A stretch of DNA of 64,000 nt from the NCBI GenBank assembly GCA_008921705.1, contig VFFE01006619.1, positions 129,448 through 193,447 on the forward strand, in the 5' to 3' direction. Position 1 is the first letter of the stretch. Every line of letters starts with the position of its first letter. Of this stretch, positions 27,622 to 41,782 are shown one piece after another. Made by a program: the position numbers and the translations under genes. A model generated the notes under the pieces. It did no database searches. It was given only the letters and a program-made list of their open reading frames with translations, and was not told where the DNA came from. The DNA is from Burhinus oedicnemus. Its lineage: Eukaryota > Chordata > Aves > Charadriiformes > Burhinidae.

Positions 27622-29668
27622 GTAACATTACCTAGGCATGCGCAGTTTGTCTAGTTTACTGCCCTGATAATTAATGGTTTAGAAATACCAGGGCTTCACA
27701 GAGGAACCTGACTCAGGGAATAACCTATATGACTTCAAAGGCAATTTCAGCAGAGGCTCAACCTTACCGTACTTGACGACCTTGGAGAAAAACTGGTCCT
27801 GCATATAAAGGACCTGCTGATATACCTGACAGGCATATACCATCAAAATATTTCCCAAAATTAGCATAATGGAAGTGTACACTGCTGGATCACCACGAAC
27901 ACAGAACGGTATTAACAAAAGGTTATGCATCCTTCAAGAACTAATGACCACTAGATCAGCGTGAACTGCTGCTGGACTATACACCCATATATATCCATGA
28001 CTATACAGCAAAATCACTGGACACGTAAAAGTATGTTTCTTAGTTTTATATTATCAATAAACATAGAAAATATAATCTTGTTCTTGCATGTGCACATGGT
28101 AAATGGTAAAGATTCTGTTAAATTATCTAAAAATGGTAATTAGAGTATTTGAAACAACTAATACTTTTGCCTATGATCCCCTCTGAAATGGGCTCACCTC
28201 ACAGTGCAGCACAGGTAAAATTTTCACAGGTATCTGTCTTTCATTTTCAGAAGTGACTTGGGTAGGATGACAGGAGTAGGTTTTTCAGAGACAATTAAGA
28301 TGCAGATGCTGAAGCGCATCTAAGCAGGTTGGGTACCTGCACTCCACTGACTTAAATAGCAGCCAGGCATGTTATCTCATTGAGGTGCTTTTCACAGTGT
28401 GACTATGTGTATGCTAAAACCCTAAATACCACCGAAAGACCTGTCCTGTGTGCCTTTGGAAATCACTTATGAAAATAGGATATGTGCTTCTCAGAATATG
28501 TACGCTGTGGCCTGCTTAAAAAGTGGCACAGAATTCTCTGCAGAATACACTGTTAATTAGTTATTTCATTGCAACATGTTCAACAAGTGCACAGATAAGG
28601 ACTGCCTGACTAAATAGGATGTACGCGTATCTGAGACAGACTATCAATTATTAGCTTGAAGAAGAAAAGGGAGTTAGAAAATTCCCCTCCAAGGTTGCAG
28701 AGTGGTAAAGTATCTATTACAAGAGGAACAGGTTGCATGTAAACTGCAAACTCCCTTTTTCATAGTTTCAAACTAAATCGCTCTTAATGTTTTCTGAGAG
28801 TTGTTTTGTAAAATTAGGAAGCTGTAACAAACACATTCGTGGGACCAGTCAGCCTCAGCACTCCAATTATGTTGGGCTTTGCACCCAATTACACTGCCAA
28901 ATGTTTACTATTATTTAAAATGTTTATATGCTATTTGAATATTCAATCCAATATTCAGTGAAACAAAAGAACTCTTCTATTCCATTTGTTTTGATATTAT
29001 ACTGATGCATGACTACTCTTCCATGACTTCAAAGCCTCACAGATCTGATTGCATGCTTAGCAAACTACAATGATAAAATATGCAAAAAGTTTAGTATTAT
29101 CTAATCTGAAGGAGAAAATATACAGCGAATGGTACACACAGCTAGAAGCACAAGCACTGATAGTTCTGATCATTCAGTTTACCATTACTGTAGTCATTCA
29201 GGCAGAGAAAGACTTCACAGAACAAGGGAGGTCGCTGGTATATAGAGTGGAAAAGTTTTAAGTGTTCTGTGCAAATCAATACTTTAAACCAAAAGGTTCC
29301 CATTCCACCACTGCCCTCCTTCAGTAGGGTGGCACTTGTTTAGTCTTATTTTTTTCCCCTCAAGTAAACTAAACAAGATTTCTTTATTTTAACACTTTCT
29401 GCCGCTGTAATTATCTCTGTGCAGGTATGAAAAGCAAAGGAAAACCAGGTCGGTCGCGCCTGTGAGCAACTGGAGTTGAAAAGATTTCCATCTAACCTTA
29501 CTAATTATTAATGTACAGATGTTCTTGGCTCAAAATACAACGCCTGTGCTTACTCCAGGGAGCTGGTCCCCTCTGATTGTACTCAATACTAACTAACCCT
29601 CCCCCTGCAGTGAAATATCAAGCCAACATCTTTCTTTTTACAGCAAAAAGTTCTATTATTGTTGTTTC

Positions 29669-29679
29669 GGGGGGGGGGG
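29669..29679. repeat. G11 homopolymer
   Basis: A run of 11 guanines is followed by AGGGGAAGG. It has G-quadruplex potential only if combined with neighbouring G tracts. Confidence 0.85.
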
Positions 29680-30055
29680 AGGGGAAGGCAAACATTTAAA
29701 AAGCATATTCTTTAAACACTGGATTATTATGACTCTGCTATATACCATAGCATATCAAGATGTCAAGAATCACATTTTAACTGTGCTGCTACACTTAACA
29801 GCTCTCACTGACGTCTTAGCTCTCAATGCCAGATTTTCTTGCTCACTGTTTGGAGCATGTCCCACCACTTCACTGATTCCTTTTCTATTTACGCAGCAAA
29901 AGTTTTGTCCCTGTCTTAAAGGTCTGCACTGTGCATCTGTTCTCATTCTCTGGGCAGCCCTTTTGTCTCTGGCTATAATGAAAGTCTTGGTGTCTTCATT
30001 CCTGTCTTTCAGAAAGAGCACTGTTCTCTCCCCTGCTACACTTCATGGCTTAAAG

Positions 30056-30094
30056 TTACTGAACAAAATTGGTCCTGTTTTACCTCAATCCAGG
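30056..30094 (+). repeat. Short dispersed repeat, copy 1 of 2
   Basis: TTACTGAAC, then a 24-base block (30065-30088), one mismatch and CCAGG recur at 44049-44089 with a 2-bp insertion. Sequence on either side is not recognisably similar. The family is unknown. Confidence 0.7.
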
Positions 30095-33000
30095 ACACAC
30101 TACCACCTTGTTTTCCACATATAGTAATATTTTATTCTCCCTCTTACATCCTGCAACTATAACACCTTGGGAGTGAAGCAGGAAGAGAGCTAAATTAACT
30201 GTGTATGTTCTAGATCAGCTCTTTTCCATTCCCGGCAAAGAGTTTTAAAACACTAGCAATCAACACTAGCCTGAATCTGCTTCAGCTAAAGTCATGTGGA
30301 ATTTTTGTGGGAATTCAGAGATCACTTGCGACTATTCCAGCCATATTCCTGAAGAGATTAGTATGTGTTACTCCTGAAAGAGTTCACAAAAAGAATGAGT
30401 TTAGACCTAAGCATATAAACGTGAATGACAGGATGGATCCCACGCCCTTCAGAACTTAAAAGCCAAAAATTTGCAATATTTTTCATATAATTCTTTGGCT
30501 CAGAGATCAGGTCGTGGCCACAGAGCCTGTTAACAGCTATAAAAAAAATCTTATTTACAGTCTAGACCTGCAAATACTTTTTTTGAAGCACAGTAATCAC
30601 AAAGTAGTTCACCCAATCCCAACCACTGAACGCTTCTCCAACACCACTGAGTTTCAGGGAGTTCTGCCATTCACTGTGAGGGAACAGCATCAGGTGCGGT
30701 ATTGAACTGCTTACACAGTTAGACACACACCAGCAAGGTGATTCTGTGATTTTGCAACACATGCACCATAGTTTTTCCACTGTGCTGGTGGCTTATTATT
30801 TCTGGTTGAATACAATAATATGGCTTGTCTCTTGAAGTTAAAAATTAACTTGTACTGGCCAACCACAGTAAACTACTAAAGATAAAGCAAAACAATATCT
30901 AATGCTGTTGCACACAAAAATTGGAAACCATGTCTCTTCAGCTCTGTTTGTCATCTTTACACACCGCAATTTGTCTTTCTTAGCTTCCTTCTGATGGATC
31001 TCTTCAACTATCATGATTCTAATTCTTACCAGTAGCACTTACCAAAGTGGAAATTCATGTCTGTTGACAAGAAATGAGTATGTAGTGCTCTCAGCATATC
31101 AGGAGTAACTTAGATCTTTTAAAAGCGCTGATTTTATAATGGCCAAAGAAGAGAGAAAGGGTAAATCTGAATCCAAATGATAATCTCTTAGGAAGTCACA
31201 GAGGCCAATTCATGGCCAACAGAAATGAGATTCAAGCAGTCTAATATAGTAGACATACCTCCCATTGATTTCTCTAGGAATTTTGCATGGAGCTGAACAT
31301 CTGGTGTGGCACAGGAAAGCTCTTCCTTGCTATCAGACATTCGTATTTTCTTGCTTGATTTTTCTCTTAAATAAACATGCATTATTGAAAACGTGAGAAA
31401 GGTTTCACTCCCTACTGAGGCTTCAGTTTCTGTATCCGTCACATAGTTCCTCAGAGCAAAAACATCGAGCATGATCTTCAAACACACACTGGATCCACCT
31501 TCAACACTCCAGTGCCATGGGATTGCTTTGCAATGCTCAGTGAGCTTCCGCACTGGTAGCTGTCTTTCAAAGAATGATTTAAATTTTCTTCTTGGCATCT
31601 GAAGACCAAAATTGTGGCTTCTCTCCTACATGTTCCAGAATACCATTATTAGCACAAAGGAAGGTGGGCGATGTGGCAGCACTCAGACTGCATTAAAGCA
31701 GTTGTTCGACACTCAGGTGGGATGTGGTGGAAGTCAGCTTTTCCTTACTTTGCTGGATATACAGACTGTATCCCTCTACACAGTAAATAAAACTGCAACA
31801 CCTGTATCTGACATACACATACGGACCTCAGCGATGTACTGCTAAAAGGCTATTTCAAATATTCTTTCTCCCAAAAGTCACATGGACAATACACTTCATT
31901 TCTTTGGAAAGAATCCCAAGGAAAAAAAGGGAGAGATCTAAAAAGACAAAATATTGTCATGGTGCCCTTACTCTTTTTTTTTTTTTTGGCCAGAAGCTGT
32001 GTAATTCTTTTCTGGCTGGCTTGTTCTGTCACAAACAGAATGACCTTTATTGAATGGTCAGCAAATGTGGTGGTTTTAACAGAGCTACTGTTGCAGTGAA
32101 ACTGATGCACCATGATTGTATGCTCACCCACAGAAGGTAGAGGCTCCACTGGGTATTGTCAAAGCAACTCATAGCAGCTGAAGGCAACAATCTAATTAGT
32201 GAAACAAGCACAGTTCATGCATAAAGCCACTTCCAGGCACCATTAGAAAACAAGACCCCAATGTATAAAGGCTTGCATTTTAAACTACACGCTTCTGTTA
32301 ACTGCAGAAGAAAAAAGTTGGGATTACCTTGCAATTTGACTGTGTCTAAAAAGACCAGAGGTCTGGAAGGGGCCACTTCTCTGCCTTCTCCTGTGGCAGA
32401 GGTGGTTGCTAGAATACAATAGTATGCAGTGGTCCTTTATGATCACGGCCACAGCTGACGGAAGAGACACCAACTTCTCTGTTCTCCACAGGAAGTATAA
32501 AAAAGCTTGCTTTCCTGGCAGAGTAATTTTTTGTTACTTAGCTAAATGGATTTTGGAGCCTTTACCCTGTTGCTTAGGATTTTTGCTTTGAAAACTGAAT
32601 AGCACAACAGAAAAGCTCTCAATCAGCTTTAACAGGATTTTTATCATGGTATTTGTAAGGACTAGTGTGAGAATGAACGATACATGCCATCGGCGCTAAA
32701 AGATAAGACAGTCTCAACATTTGATTTTGTCTAGGTTCATCTACTCCATCTGCAAAAATACTCTCACCACTAGAAGATACAGCTACGTACCACGGCTTCA
32801 TTTGACTCCTGTGGTGCCACAGCACTATTCATCTTCTGTATGAGACAAGACAAAAATTACAGAAATTAGGCTGACTGTCTGGAAAGTATCACGCAAGAAA
32901 TACGACGGCAAGTAAACCTGACTGCTCCTTGTCTGATGGTTCTTGCATCTGGGTAGAACCTACTCTCAACAGCCTTAGCTCTTAAATAGCTCCTTACAAT

Positions 33001-33299
33001 AGGCATAGTTCAGACATCTGTTTCTGATAATCGTTCCTAATGTAAATACAAACTAACACCTGGGACAAAGGGAAAGCATCTCTCATTTACATCAATAAAA
33101 TAATGCCATTATTCACTTTGCTAACTTGTTGCTTAAGTGAACAATGTTTAAGGGGTCTACAAAGATAATGCGTGTTCAGCACTATGCAACAGTACACAGG
33201 AGTCATGGGGACAAGACTACACTGAGCAGAAAATAAAACAAATATGAAAAAGTTTGCTCTGCACTTGAACAATTTTAATCAAAACCTGCTATATTCACC

Positions 33300-34010
33300 T
33301 TAGCAAAATGTGTTAATGATAATTTCATGCTTCTTATTTAGGACATGTTTATGAATATCTATAAATGATCAATGAATGCCAAATAATTTTATACAATGCA
33401 GAAGGGCAATAATTCTGTAATTTAATGATTTAAAAATCATCGCTAAATATCTGCTTTGCTTTTGACCTAATTTAACACAGGAACCTATTTATAGTATGTT
33501 TACAGTGTCTTAACTGTGATTTATTATTTTTTAATTAGTTATTAATAAAATAAAATGAAGTGTGGATGGTAACAATTGAAGGCAGGTATGTAAATAATTC
33601 TAGTCTCAGTAAAATTATATCCTTGTACAGAATAATATGATATAATATTTAACTGAGATGTGGAGATCGCTAAAATAGTGTCCTCATACATTTATTTTTG
33701 GCAAAAAGGAGTGTGTTTATTGCTGGTTGGTTTTCTTCTGTAAAGTGCGGCCATTGGCCACTCTCAAATAAATTAAAAACGTTCTTTGATGCCCTGCACG
33801 ATTCACATACAGGGAAGTGTCCCATTAGCAATTACAGCTCCATTAATTCAGTAACAGACCTGGTGAATTTTTTTTCAATTAACATTACATTTACTGGAAG
33901 AATAGAGCTTCAGGACAGGAGGGGGCCACAGCTACAAGTTAGTTTAGGCCAAGCTGAATTTATAACTCTGGCTGAAAAAATTGGAGGAAAATATTTTTCA
34001 CAATGAAAGC
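33300..34010. other. Candidate conserved non-coding element (unproven)
   Basis: This stretch is free of recognised repeats. It is AT-rich and dense in homeodomain-type cores (TTAATTAG, ATTAATTC, CAATTA), with a CCAAT-box-like GGCCATTGGCC near 33749. Its complex non-repetitive composition resembles conserved intronic elements of neuronal genes. The 102-codon frame at 33698-34006 has no recognisable domain. This is impression only, because conservation cannot be judged from one sequence. Confidence 0.25.
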
Positions 34011-37000
34011 TAATGACTTTTACTTGCAAAATCTGAACAAAGATTAAGCTTAAAGGTTAGTCTTGAAATAACACGGACCAGATTTTTTGCAGTTAAACTA
34101 ACATTTTTCAGCTTGGTCCAAAATGAATTCTGTAACTTCTGTTTCACCCAACATTTCCCACTCCTCCTCAGGTTCCACTTGACTTTAATTTGAACAAAAT
34201 TTTCTTTCTAAGCTTTAATTCTGTCAGGCAGGAGAGAAAATATACATTTGTTACCTATGTTGAAGAACCTAGTGCTATATTATCACAGAATAAAGTAGAA
34301 AGCCCTGGAAAGGAAATGAGAAAGGACTGTGAATAGTAACTTGAGAACAAGGCACTGCCCCAAGCAATATTCTGTAAAGGACAGTCATTAAAAAAAAAAA
34401 AAAGACTAAAACTTAGGAAGAACAACAGCTTTCAGCTTTTCTTTAACAAATATGTCCCTAAAAATCCCTGAAGGATCACACAGAAATCATTAGAACATCA
34501 TTTTTATTAGTTTATGGAAAACTAGTTTCCCATGTGACACAGCAATTTCCGTTTTTATTGCTTCTTGACTCTGGTCTCTGTATGACAATTGAAACTCCTG
34601 TTCTTCATACTGTAACTCATATAAATATACCTCAAGTAATAAAACTGAAGCTAATTCTCAATCTTCTAGCAAAACGTCCACTGAAGCCTCTCCGTTTCCC
34701 CTCATTCTAGTACAATAATCAGCAATTATTTGTCTAAAGTAGTTCTCAAGAACCCCCATTGGGGGAGATGCTGTAGAAACAGAAAGCAAAAAAGTATTCC
34801 CTCCCCACCTTCAGTAATGAGTGCAGGTTAAATACAACAGTTAAGTGCATTTCTACTATCTTACCTCAAGAGCGGTACAAAACATGACAATCAAAATACT
34901 ACAAAGTGGCCCACAATAAAACTTCTCATTATTGATACAATGAACTCACTGTTCTTAAGCAAACATTTCAAATAGCATCCATTATTCATGTGAAGTCCTA
35001 AAAATTACCTATCTGGGCTTTGGAAAAAAAGAACACATTTGAATATCAAAATAATGGGAGAATTTTTAATCTTCTTTTATAATAATGATTTTGTACAAGT
35101 TTTTATCTCTATGTTACAATTTTGTTCTTTCAAACAGACCTGTCAAGAAATTATTTTTAAACACATAAGGTCAAATCTTCACCTGTGCAAATCTGCACTG
35201 CTTCACTTCAAAGAAATGCAATGATCGGCTTTTGCTATGCTCTGAGGCATAGGCTGATTTTTACACAAGTGAACCGACTTGGTTACATTCAGTAGCAGTC
35301 TGAATTCCCTGCAGTAAAAGTTTTAATGTTAAAAACATTTTGACAAAATCCAGCTTTATAGTCAGAGGGAGGTCACTAAAGTCACAAAAACACTTATCTG
35401 CAGAAAAATGCAAAGGAATATCTCACAAACCAAGACCATATCTATGCAAAATGAATAGCACCTAAAACTTAAGAACAAGTAACATCATTGCTCCCATTAT
35501 CTTTGTAACTATAATTTTCACAGGAGACTAAATAAAGTGTTATGAAGATGCAGCTGGTATCTAAAATTCACTATCAGATAGACAAGGATTTGTTTATATT
35601 GCCTACTGTGGCCAGTTTTTGAGGAAGGTCAATCCAGAGATTACTTAAATTAAATCTAAATTGTAATGGTCTACAGCTGTTTGCACTTAATATGTTTGGC
35701 TTCATATATATAACATTAATGAAAACTCAACATAACTATATACTTCAGACTTTTGAAGCCACTGTTTTTATTTATGTTTCCAGATGTGTAGTTTCACAAT
35801 AATTGTTAAACTAATGGAAATCACTGCTATAATAAATGGGAATTCATAATCAAACAGCCAAGCTGAATACTTCCTTGTAAGGAAACAGTGCTTTAATGCA
35901 TAAATGTTATTATATGGTTCATGTCAAAAGGGAAGCATTGTTTGGTCTTATATGTTATGGATGCTGTGTGCAGCTAGACTTTTCTCTGATTTGTAGCATA
36001 AGGAAACCATGCAAACCAAAATGGTCATTATTCAAATGTATGCCATTCACATCCATTTTGTTGCTTTCTTTGAGAAGTGTAGCAAAATGGTTCCAGAGAG
36101 GACAACTACAGTAATAACTACACTACTACAATATACATGCATCATCTAAAGTCACAATTTTTGCTTTCATCAACATATCTAAAACCAGACAAATAAGCAA
36201 TGAAACAATCCTGAAAAATGCTTCAGGGCACCCAAATTCACGTTAAAATGTGGAAAATAACTATCCTTTTTATATTACTAGTTTTTTTCTTACTGAAATG
36301 GGACAACTGCCACACTGTCAAGAATGTGTCTCAAATGTTTGTGTCCAAACTGTCTCCATGATGTGGAATATCTCTAAAACCAACACATACACTAATGTAA
36401 CAGAGGCAGTTACTTTGTAAGGCTTTTTTAAAATACCATTGCATGAAACTCAAACTGTCAGTGCATAAATCACTGCTGCCTTGAGGCTGCAATATCTTAT
36501 GCATCCTTGTGTTTACCCCCTCGTATCCCTCCCCTTTCAAAGAGAAGCTCAGATCTCCCCTCCCACCCCCGTCTCCCCACCTCTTTGTGGCAACCCTTAC
36601 AATGTCATCAGAAATACGTAGGCTTGCCCATTACGTGTGTAAGTGAGGGAGGCAGAGAACTGCATCATGAATGGCAGAAAAAACAAGCAGGAGGGTTTGG
36701 GTTTTTATTTTCAAGAGATCTCTGAAAAAATGTTATTGCAATAATTATGTGTTCATATAAATCATTATTATTTGTCTACAGCCAGGCATAATTTGATTTT
36801 ATTTCTTTAATAAAAACTTGATCTAATTTGAGGTTATCATTGTCAGTTCATGGACAAAAACAACCGATCAATAATGCTAGTACTACTAAGCAATAGGCAA
36901 TTCTATCTACAGAGCAATTACTGACACTGGTGTAGTCAGCTGTGAGGTTTGATCTTGCTGAGTCAAACAATGTCAGAAGACTGGCTTCTTTATTTTTAAT

Positions 37001-37672
37001 TTCCCTCTTTTTTGTCCTTTATTTTTTTTTTCTTAAAGAATAAAGCCTTATCTTGCTAATAAAAGATGTGTTAAACTGCACAAACTGAAGACTAGTATTT
37101 GCTCCTAAAAATCACAATTTCCCCTTTTTTAAGCAGGGGAAAAAAAGCCAGTATGAAATAAGATCACAGCAAATAGCACTCTTTGATCTAGAAACACATT
37201 TACAGTATCTTTAGTCTTAGGAGCAGATCATGACACAATCCAGTCTAGACTATGATGGTGTTATGTGTATATAATGCTGGCAAAATAATTAGAGTGCACT
37301 GAAAGGATTTTATACTGCAGTTCTGACTTAAACTCATCAAATTAAATTCTTCATGAATTAATGCACATAGATTGAGGTCGATGTAGTATATGACAGACAT
37401 TTCATACAGATGAGTGACAATTATGGACTCTCATATATTTTAGATGGCTCAGCAGGACATAATGGCAACTCAAAATTACATCCAATAGAGGAAATACATT
37501 GTTTATATCATAACTTTATCCAACATTTTAGTTTATTTGATGTATTCACCCATTAGAACCACCTATACTTGGGTATTAACTACAGCACTCATACTGAATT
37601 GAAGGCACCCAAGAGTTTTAATAAATGCTTTCCCATGATAATTCTGACACTGCAATATTATTTTTATATCAC

Positions 37673-37710
37673 CATATATATGTATTTTATATATATATAC
37701 CATTTTTTTT
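37673..37710. repeat. (TA)n low-complexity tract
   Basis: Imperfect TA dinucleotide stretch (CATATATATG..., TATATATATATACC) followed by T8. It is AT-rich simple sequence. Confidence 0.85.
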
Positions 37711-40700
37711 ATAAATTTACAAGGCCATATATAGCCTTTGCTACAAAAATGACAATATTATGACCTTACAGTGATCAGCGTGAAACACCTTGCTAAAAAA
37801 GACACCTGAAAGTGTCTGCATCATTTGCCATGTTTATCTGATGGCTTCAGAGTGTTTAAAATATTCTAAAGTACCCTAACAAAATCTTTAATGACCACTG
37901 TCACACATTTTCTTCTCTGGAAAAGTCTTTTTAACTATGACTCTGAGATCTAGACAGCTTAACAACAGCTAAGAGCCACCGTCTTTGAGACTGCTTTGTA
38001 CACCATGCCACAAGGAGAACATTAAAGGAGCGAAAAGGCTTTTCAGTGATCAGCAGCCATTTCATTAGGCTAAATTACAATAGCCAGAAGTGGCTTTTAC
38101 TTTACAAAGGGGAAAGGAGCCTCAGTTAAATGCTCACAACACATAAGTGCTGATTAAAAAAAACGCCACAACCGAACAAAGCGATTTGGATCTGTCTTTG
38201 GCCTTGGGTAGTACAGTTCAATGCAGTGTATGGAATGGCCGTACTCCTTAATAAACCCATTCTCAAGTACGGTTGGGCAGATTATCAACATCTGAGTTAC
38301 GAAAAATGAATTATTGCGCTCCTGAACATGAATACAGAGTGGAGAAATAACTCATAACTTTGTAAGCAGCAGAAGAAATGCTATAAAGATATTGGCACTT
38401 TATGCAAATAACAGTAGTCCTCTTATATCTGCTATATGCACAGCCCTGGCAATTCACTGTATATTATTATTATTATCAGCATCGACAAAATATCCCCAAA
38501 GCGAACACCACCTGAGGAGCTCCTAAGAAACCTTGCCAACCAGTGCTTGGTATCTGTTAACCTTTGCAGACTGATGCTGTTTTATCATGTGAGCATGGAA
38601 CTGCGATGCTCAGAGCTTACCAAGCATTCACAGCTCCACCACAGACCACGGCGCTGGGGCAGAGAACAGAACTGGAGTTGTGTTTCCAGTAGTCACGGTT
38701 CTGGCTTATGAAATTCTTCAGTTTCAGATATGATGCATTAGTCCATCCTGCTCACTAAACTACTACTACCTTGGCAAAAGCACCTCACCTTGCTTAGGCT
38801 CCATCCCATTCACCTGGAGGGAGCACAGATGTACTTCACGTGCAAATCTAGACTCCGTGGCACACCCGCTTTGCAGAGCCATGCCTGAGGAATCTGGTCC
38901 TCAAAACTGAAGGAGAAACACTTCAGCAATAAAGGGGACACTTCGCTGTTGTAAGAGATGACAACTCTGTGCTTAATCACTTTAACAAACTGAAGAAGGG
39001 CCCTGACTAAATGCTGCTGTGCTGTGCAAATTACTGGCGGGCGCCTTGTTTCTTTGGGCTGCCGACAACCAAGGTAAGTCAGAGATACTTCTAAGTGCAA
39101 AGCAACAGGCTGCGAACACCATGAGCTCAGGATCAGGAGGCATAAAACCTTAGGACACCTTTCTCTCCTGATGATTCTTTGCATCATGAATCAAAGCAAA
39201 AGAGGTAGCCAGGAAAAGCTATGCATCTAGAGCTGAAGAAATGAATAATTACTTGTTACTGAGTATAAAATTAATGTCTCACTTTTTTTTCTTTACAGAT
39301 TAATCCTTAATCACTTTATGAAGGTATTTTCACTCCACTGTACTGCAATAGTATACTGTCTGACATACCTTCTGAAATGCATGCTCACAGGGCTGTCCTG
39401 CTGTGAATTGCAAGGAGAGTTTAAAAAAAAAAAGAAAAAGGTGTGATTTTAAATGTCTCATGAGAAACCAGAGAAAAATCTACCTCTGTAAGAGAAAAAC
39501 CCTTTAAAAACTCCTTAACCTAAATACAATATGAGGTCATTTTACCTGCCAGCTGAGTGGGTTTGTCATAAATGCAGTCACATTTATTTTTCTTCTACAA
39601 AGCATTCAAGTCATCTTTATGCTTATCGAGACAGCTGATATTTTCTGGGAAGAAAAAGGCATGTGGTCAAACTAGTTGGGTAAATTCTCGGAAGCCTGAA
39701 AGAAGAAACTACATCTAAAAGGGCCAAGTGTCATAGATGAAGGAACGCCTTGAAGCTATAACCAATGGATTCCTTCATATAAACTCCATGACAAACACCA
39801 TTTAATTAACTACCTTAAATGCAAAGCTTAGCTTGTTAAGGAGAACCTTGAATGTATAGAAGTCAACTATGGTGATTGTGGAAGCTCTATTGAATGCCTC
39901 TGGGTCAAGATCAGAGAGGTCATCTCCAAGAGGGATCTTACAGTAGGCATCTGCTACCGACCTCCAAACCAACATGAAAAGGCCAATGAAGCAATATTTG
40001 GGTCACTTAAGCAAGCTTCAGGTCAACAGAACCTGGTTTGTATGGGTGACTTCAACTACCCAGACATCTGTTGGAAGAACAATACAGCAGCTCACATCAT
40101 CCATCAAGTTCCTGGAACGTGTAGAGGACTGTTTCCTCATACAAATGTTAAATGTGCCAACCAGGAACAAGGCACTGCTGGACTTGCTACTCACAAGCCA
40201 AGAAAACCTGCTTTGTAATACCTCAGTTACTGATAGCCTTGGCTGCAGTGATCACAAAATCGTGGAGTTTGGGATCCTGCTGAGCACGCTGAAGGTTAGT
40301 ACTAAGACAAAAGTTCTAGATTTCAGAAGAGCAAACTTCAGCTCACTCAAAGCGCAGGTGGGAGGGATTCCGTGGGAAGCTTCCATGGAGGATGAAGGAG
40401 CTAGGGATGCTGCGAGTTTTTCAACACTCTCCTGGAAGCACAACAACAGTGCATGCCCTGGAAAGTACACAGAGCATGAACAACGATCCAGGTTGATGCA
40501 AACACAGACTCGCTGCCAGTGAAGGAAGAGTTGGTATGCAAACTATTACAGAAGCTTGACACCTACAAATCAATGGGCCCTGACAATATCCATGTGAGGG
40601 TGTTAAGAGAGCTGGCTGACGCCATTGTTCTGGCTGATGTCGTTGCAAGGCCGCTCTCCATAGTCTTGAGAAGTCATGGAGACTGGGGGACGTCCCAGAG

Positions 40701-40830
40701 ACTGGAATAAGGCTACTGTCACCCCTATCTACAGGAAGGGCTTAAAGGAGGAAATTATAGGCCCAACAGTCTTACTTCAGTCCCTAGGAAAGTTAGGGAA
40801 TGAATCCTCCTGGGGGCTATCACAAGACAA

Positions 40831-41103
40831 ATGAAGCACGTGATTGGGAAAAGCCAGCATGGATTCACCAAGGGCAAATCGTGTTTGACAAACCTGATGG
40901 TCTTCTACAACAAAGTAACCTGCTCAGTTCATGAGGGTCGAGCAGTGGACATTGTCTACTCAGATTTCTCCAAGGCTTTCGACACAGTTCCCCATAGCCT
41001 CCTCCTAGAGAAACTGATACGTTATGGTCTAGACGAGTGGCCTGTGCGGTGGGTGGGGAACAGGCCTGTTGACAGGCCACACTCAGAGGGTGGTGGTAAA
41101 TAG
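40831..41103 (+). pseudogene. CR1 ORF2 reverse-transcriptase fragment (fingers/palm)
   Basis: This 90-codon open remnant of CR1 reverse transcriptase has IGKSQHGFTKGKSCLTNL, then AVDIVYSDFSKAFDTVPH (the first RT aspartate motif), then YGLDEWPVRWV. It ends in a stop before the VPQGS motif, whose remnant reads on in another frame. It is part of the dead CR1 copy and not an independent gene. Confidence 0.9.
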
Positions 41104-41149
41104 CTCCTTTTCAAACTAGCAACCTGACACAAGTGGGGTCTCCCACAGA

Positions 41150-41782
41150 TTGATGCTGGGCCCAACACTGTTTAGTATCTCCATAAGTGATTTGCATGAT
41201 GGGATCAAGTGTACCCTGACGAAGTTTGCTGATGATACCAAACTGAGTAGGGAAGTGGATGCTTCAGAAGGGAGGGCCACCCTGCAGGAAGACCTGGATA
41301 AGCTGGAAGACTGGGCTAACAAGAACCTTATGAAGTTCAGCAAGCTCAAGTGTAAGGTCTTGCACCTGGGAAAACGTAATCCAGGAGTGCAGCACAAGCT
41401 GGAACCTACCCGGCCAGGGAGCAGCTCTGTGGGAAGGGACCTGGGGGTCCTGGTGGACAACAAGCTCAGCATCAGTGAACAGTGTGCTGCTGTGGCAAAG
41501 CAAGCCAAGGGGATGCTGGGTTGCACCAACAGGGGCATCACCAGCAGAGATAAAGAAATCATTATCCCACTCCACTCAGCGCTTGTCAGGCCACACCTGG
41601 AATACTGTGTTCAGTTTTGGTCCCCACTATACAAAAAAGATGTGGACAGGCTGGAGAGGGTCCAGAGAAGGGCCACCAAGATGATCAAAGGACTGGGAAG
41701 CCTGCCACATGAGGAAGGGCTGACAGAACTGGGTTTGTTCAGCCTTGAGAAAAGAAGAGCATCACCATGTTCCAGTATTTAA
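41150..41782 (+). pseudogene. CR1 ORF2 C-terminal fragment with FADD box
   Basis: This open stretch of 210 codons is the C-terminal half of CR1 ORF2. It begins in a degraded VPQGS(M)LGP motif, carries FADDTKL at residues 26-32 (RT catalytic box intact), then DLGVLVDNKLSISEQC, IIPLHSALVRPHLEYCVQFW and LERVQRRATKMIKGL. A frameshift at about 41780 separates it from the ORF2 tail at 41767-42015 (KTRGNGHKLLPGRFRLD...). It starts inside the ORF2 core, so it cannot make a working protein. Confidence 0.9.

Noticed and set aside
29729..30124. Open frame of 131 codons on the plus strand
   Set aside because: It is hydrophobic and pyrimidine-rich but unlike any family I know, and it overlaps the short dispersed repeat. 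No support for a gene.
31188..31598. Open frame of 136 codons on the GRIA3 strand
   Set aside because: It could be an unannotated exon, but the sequence matches no receptor segment, and splicing of exon 3 to exon 4 is already phase-perfect without it.
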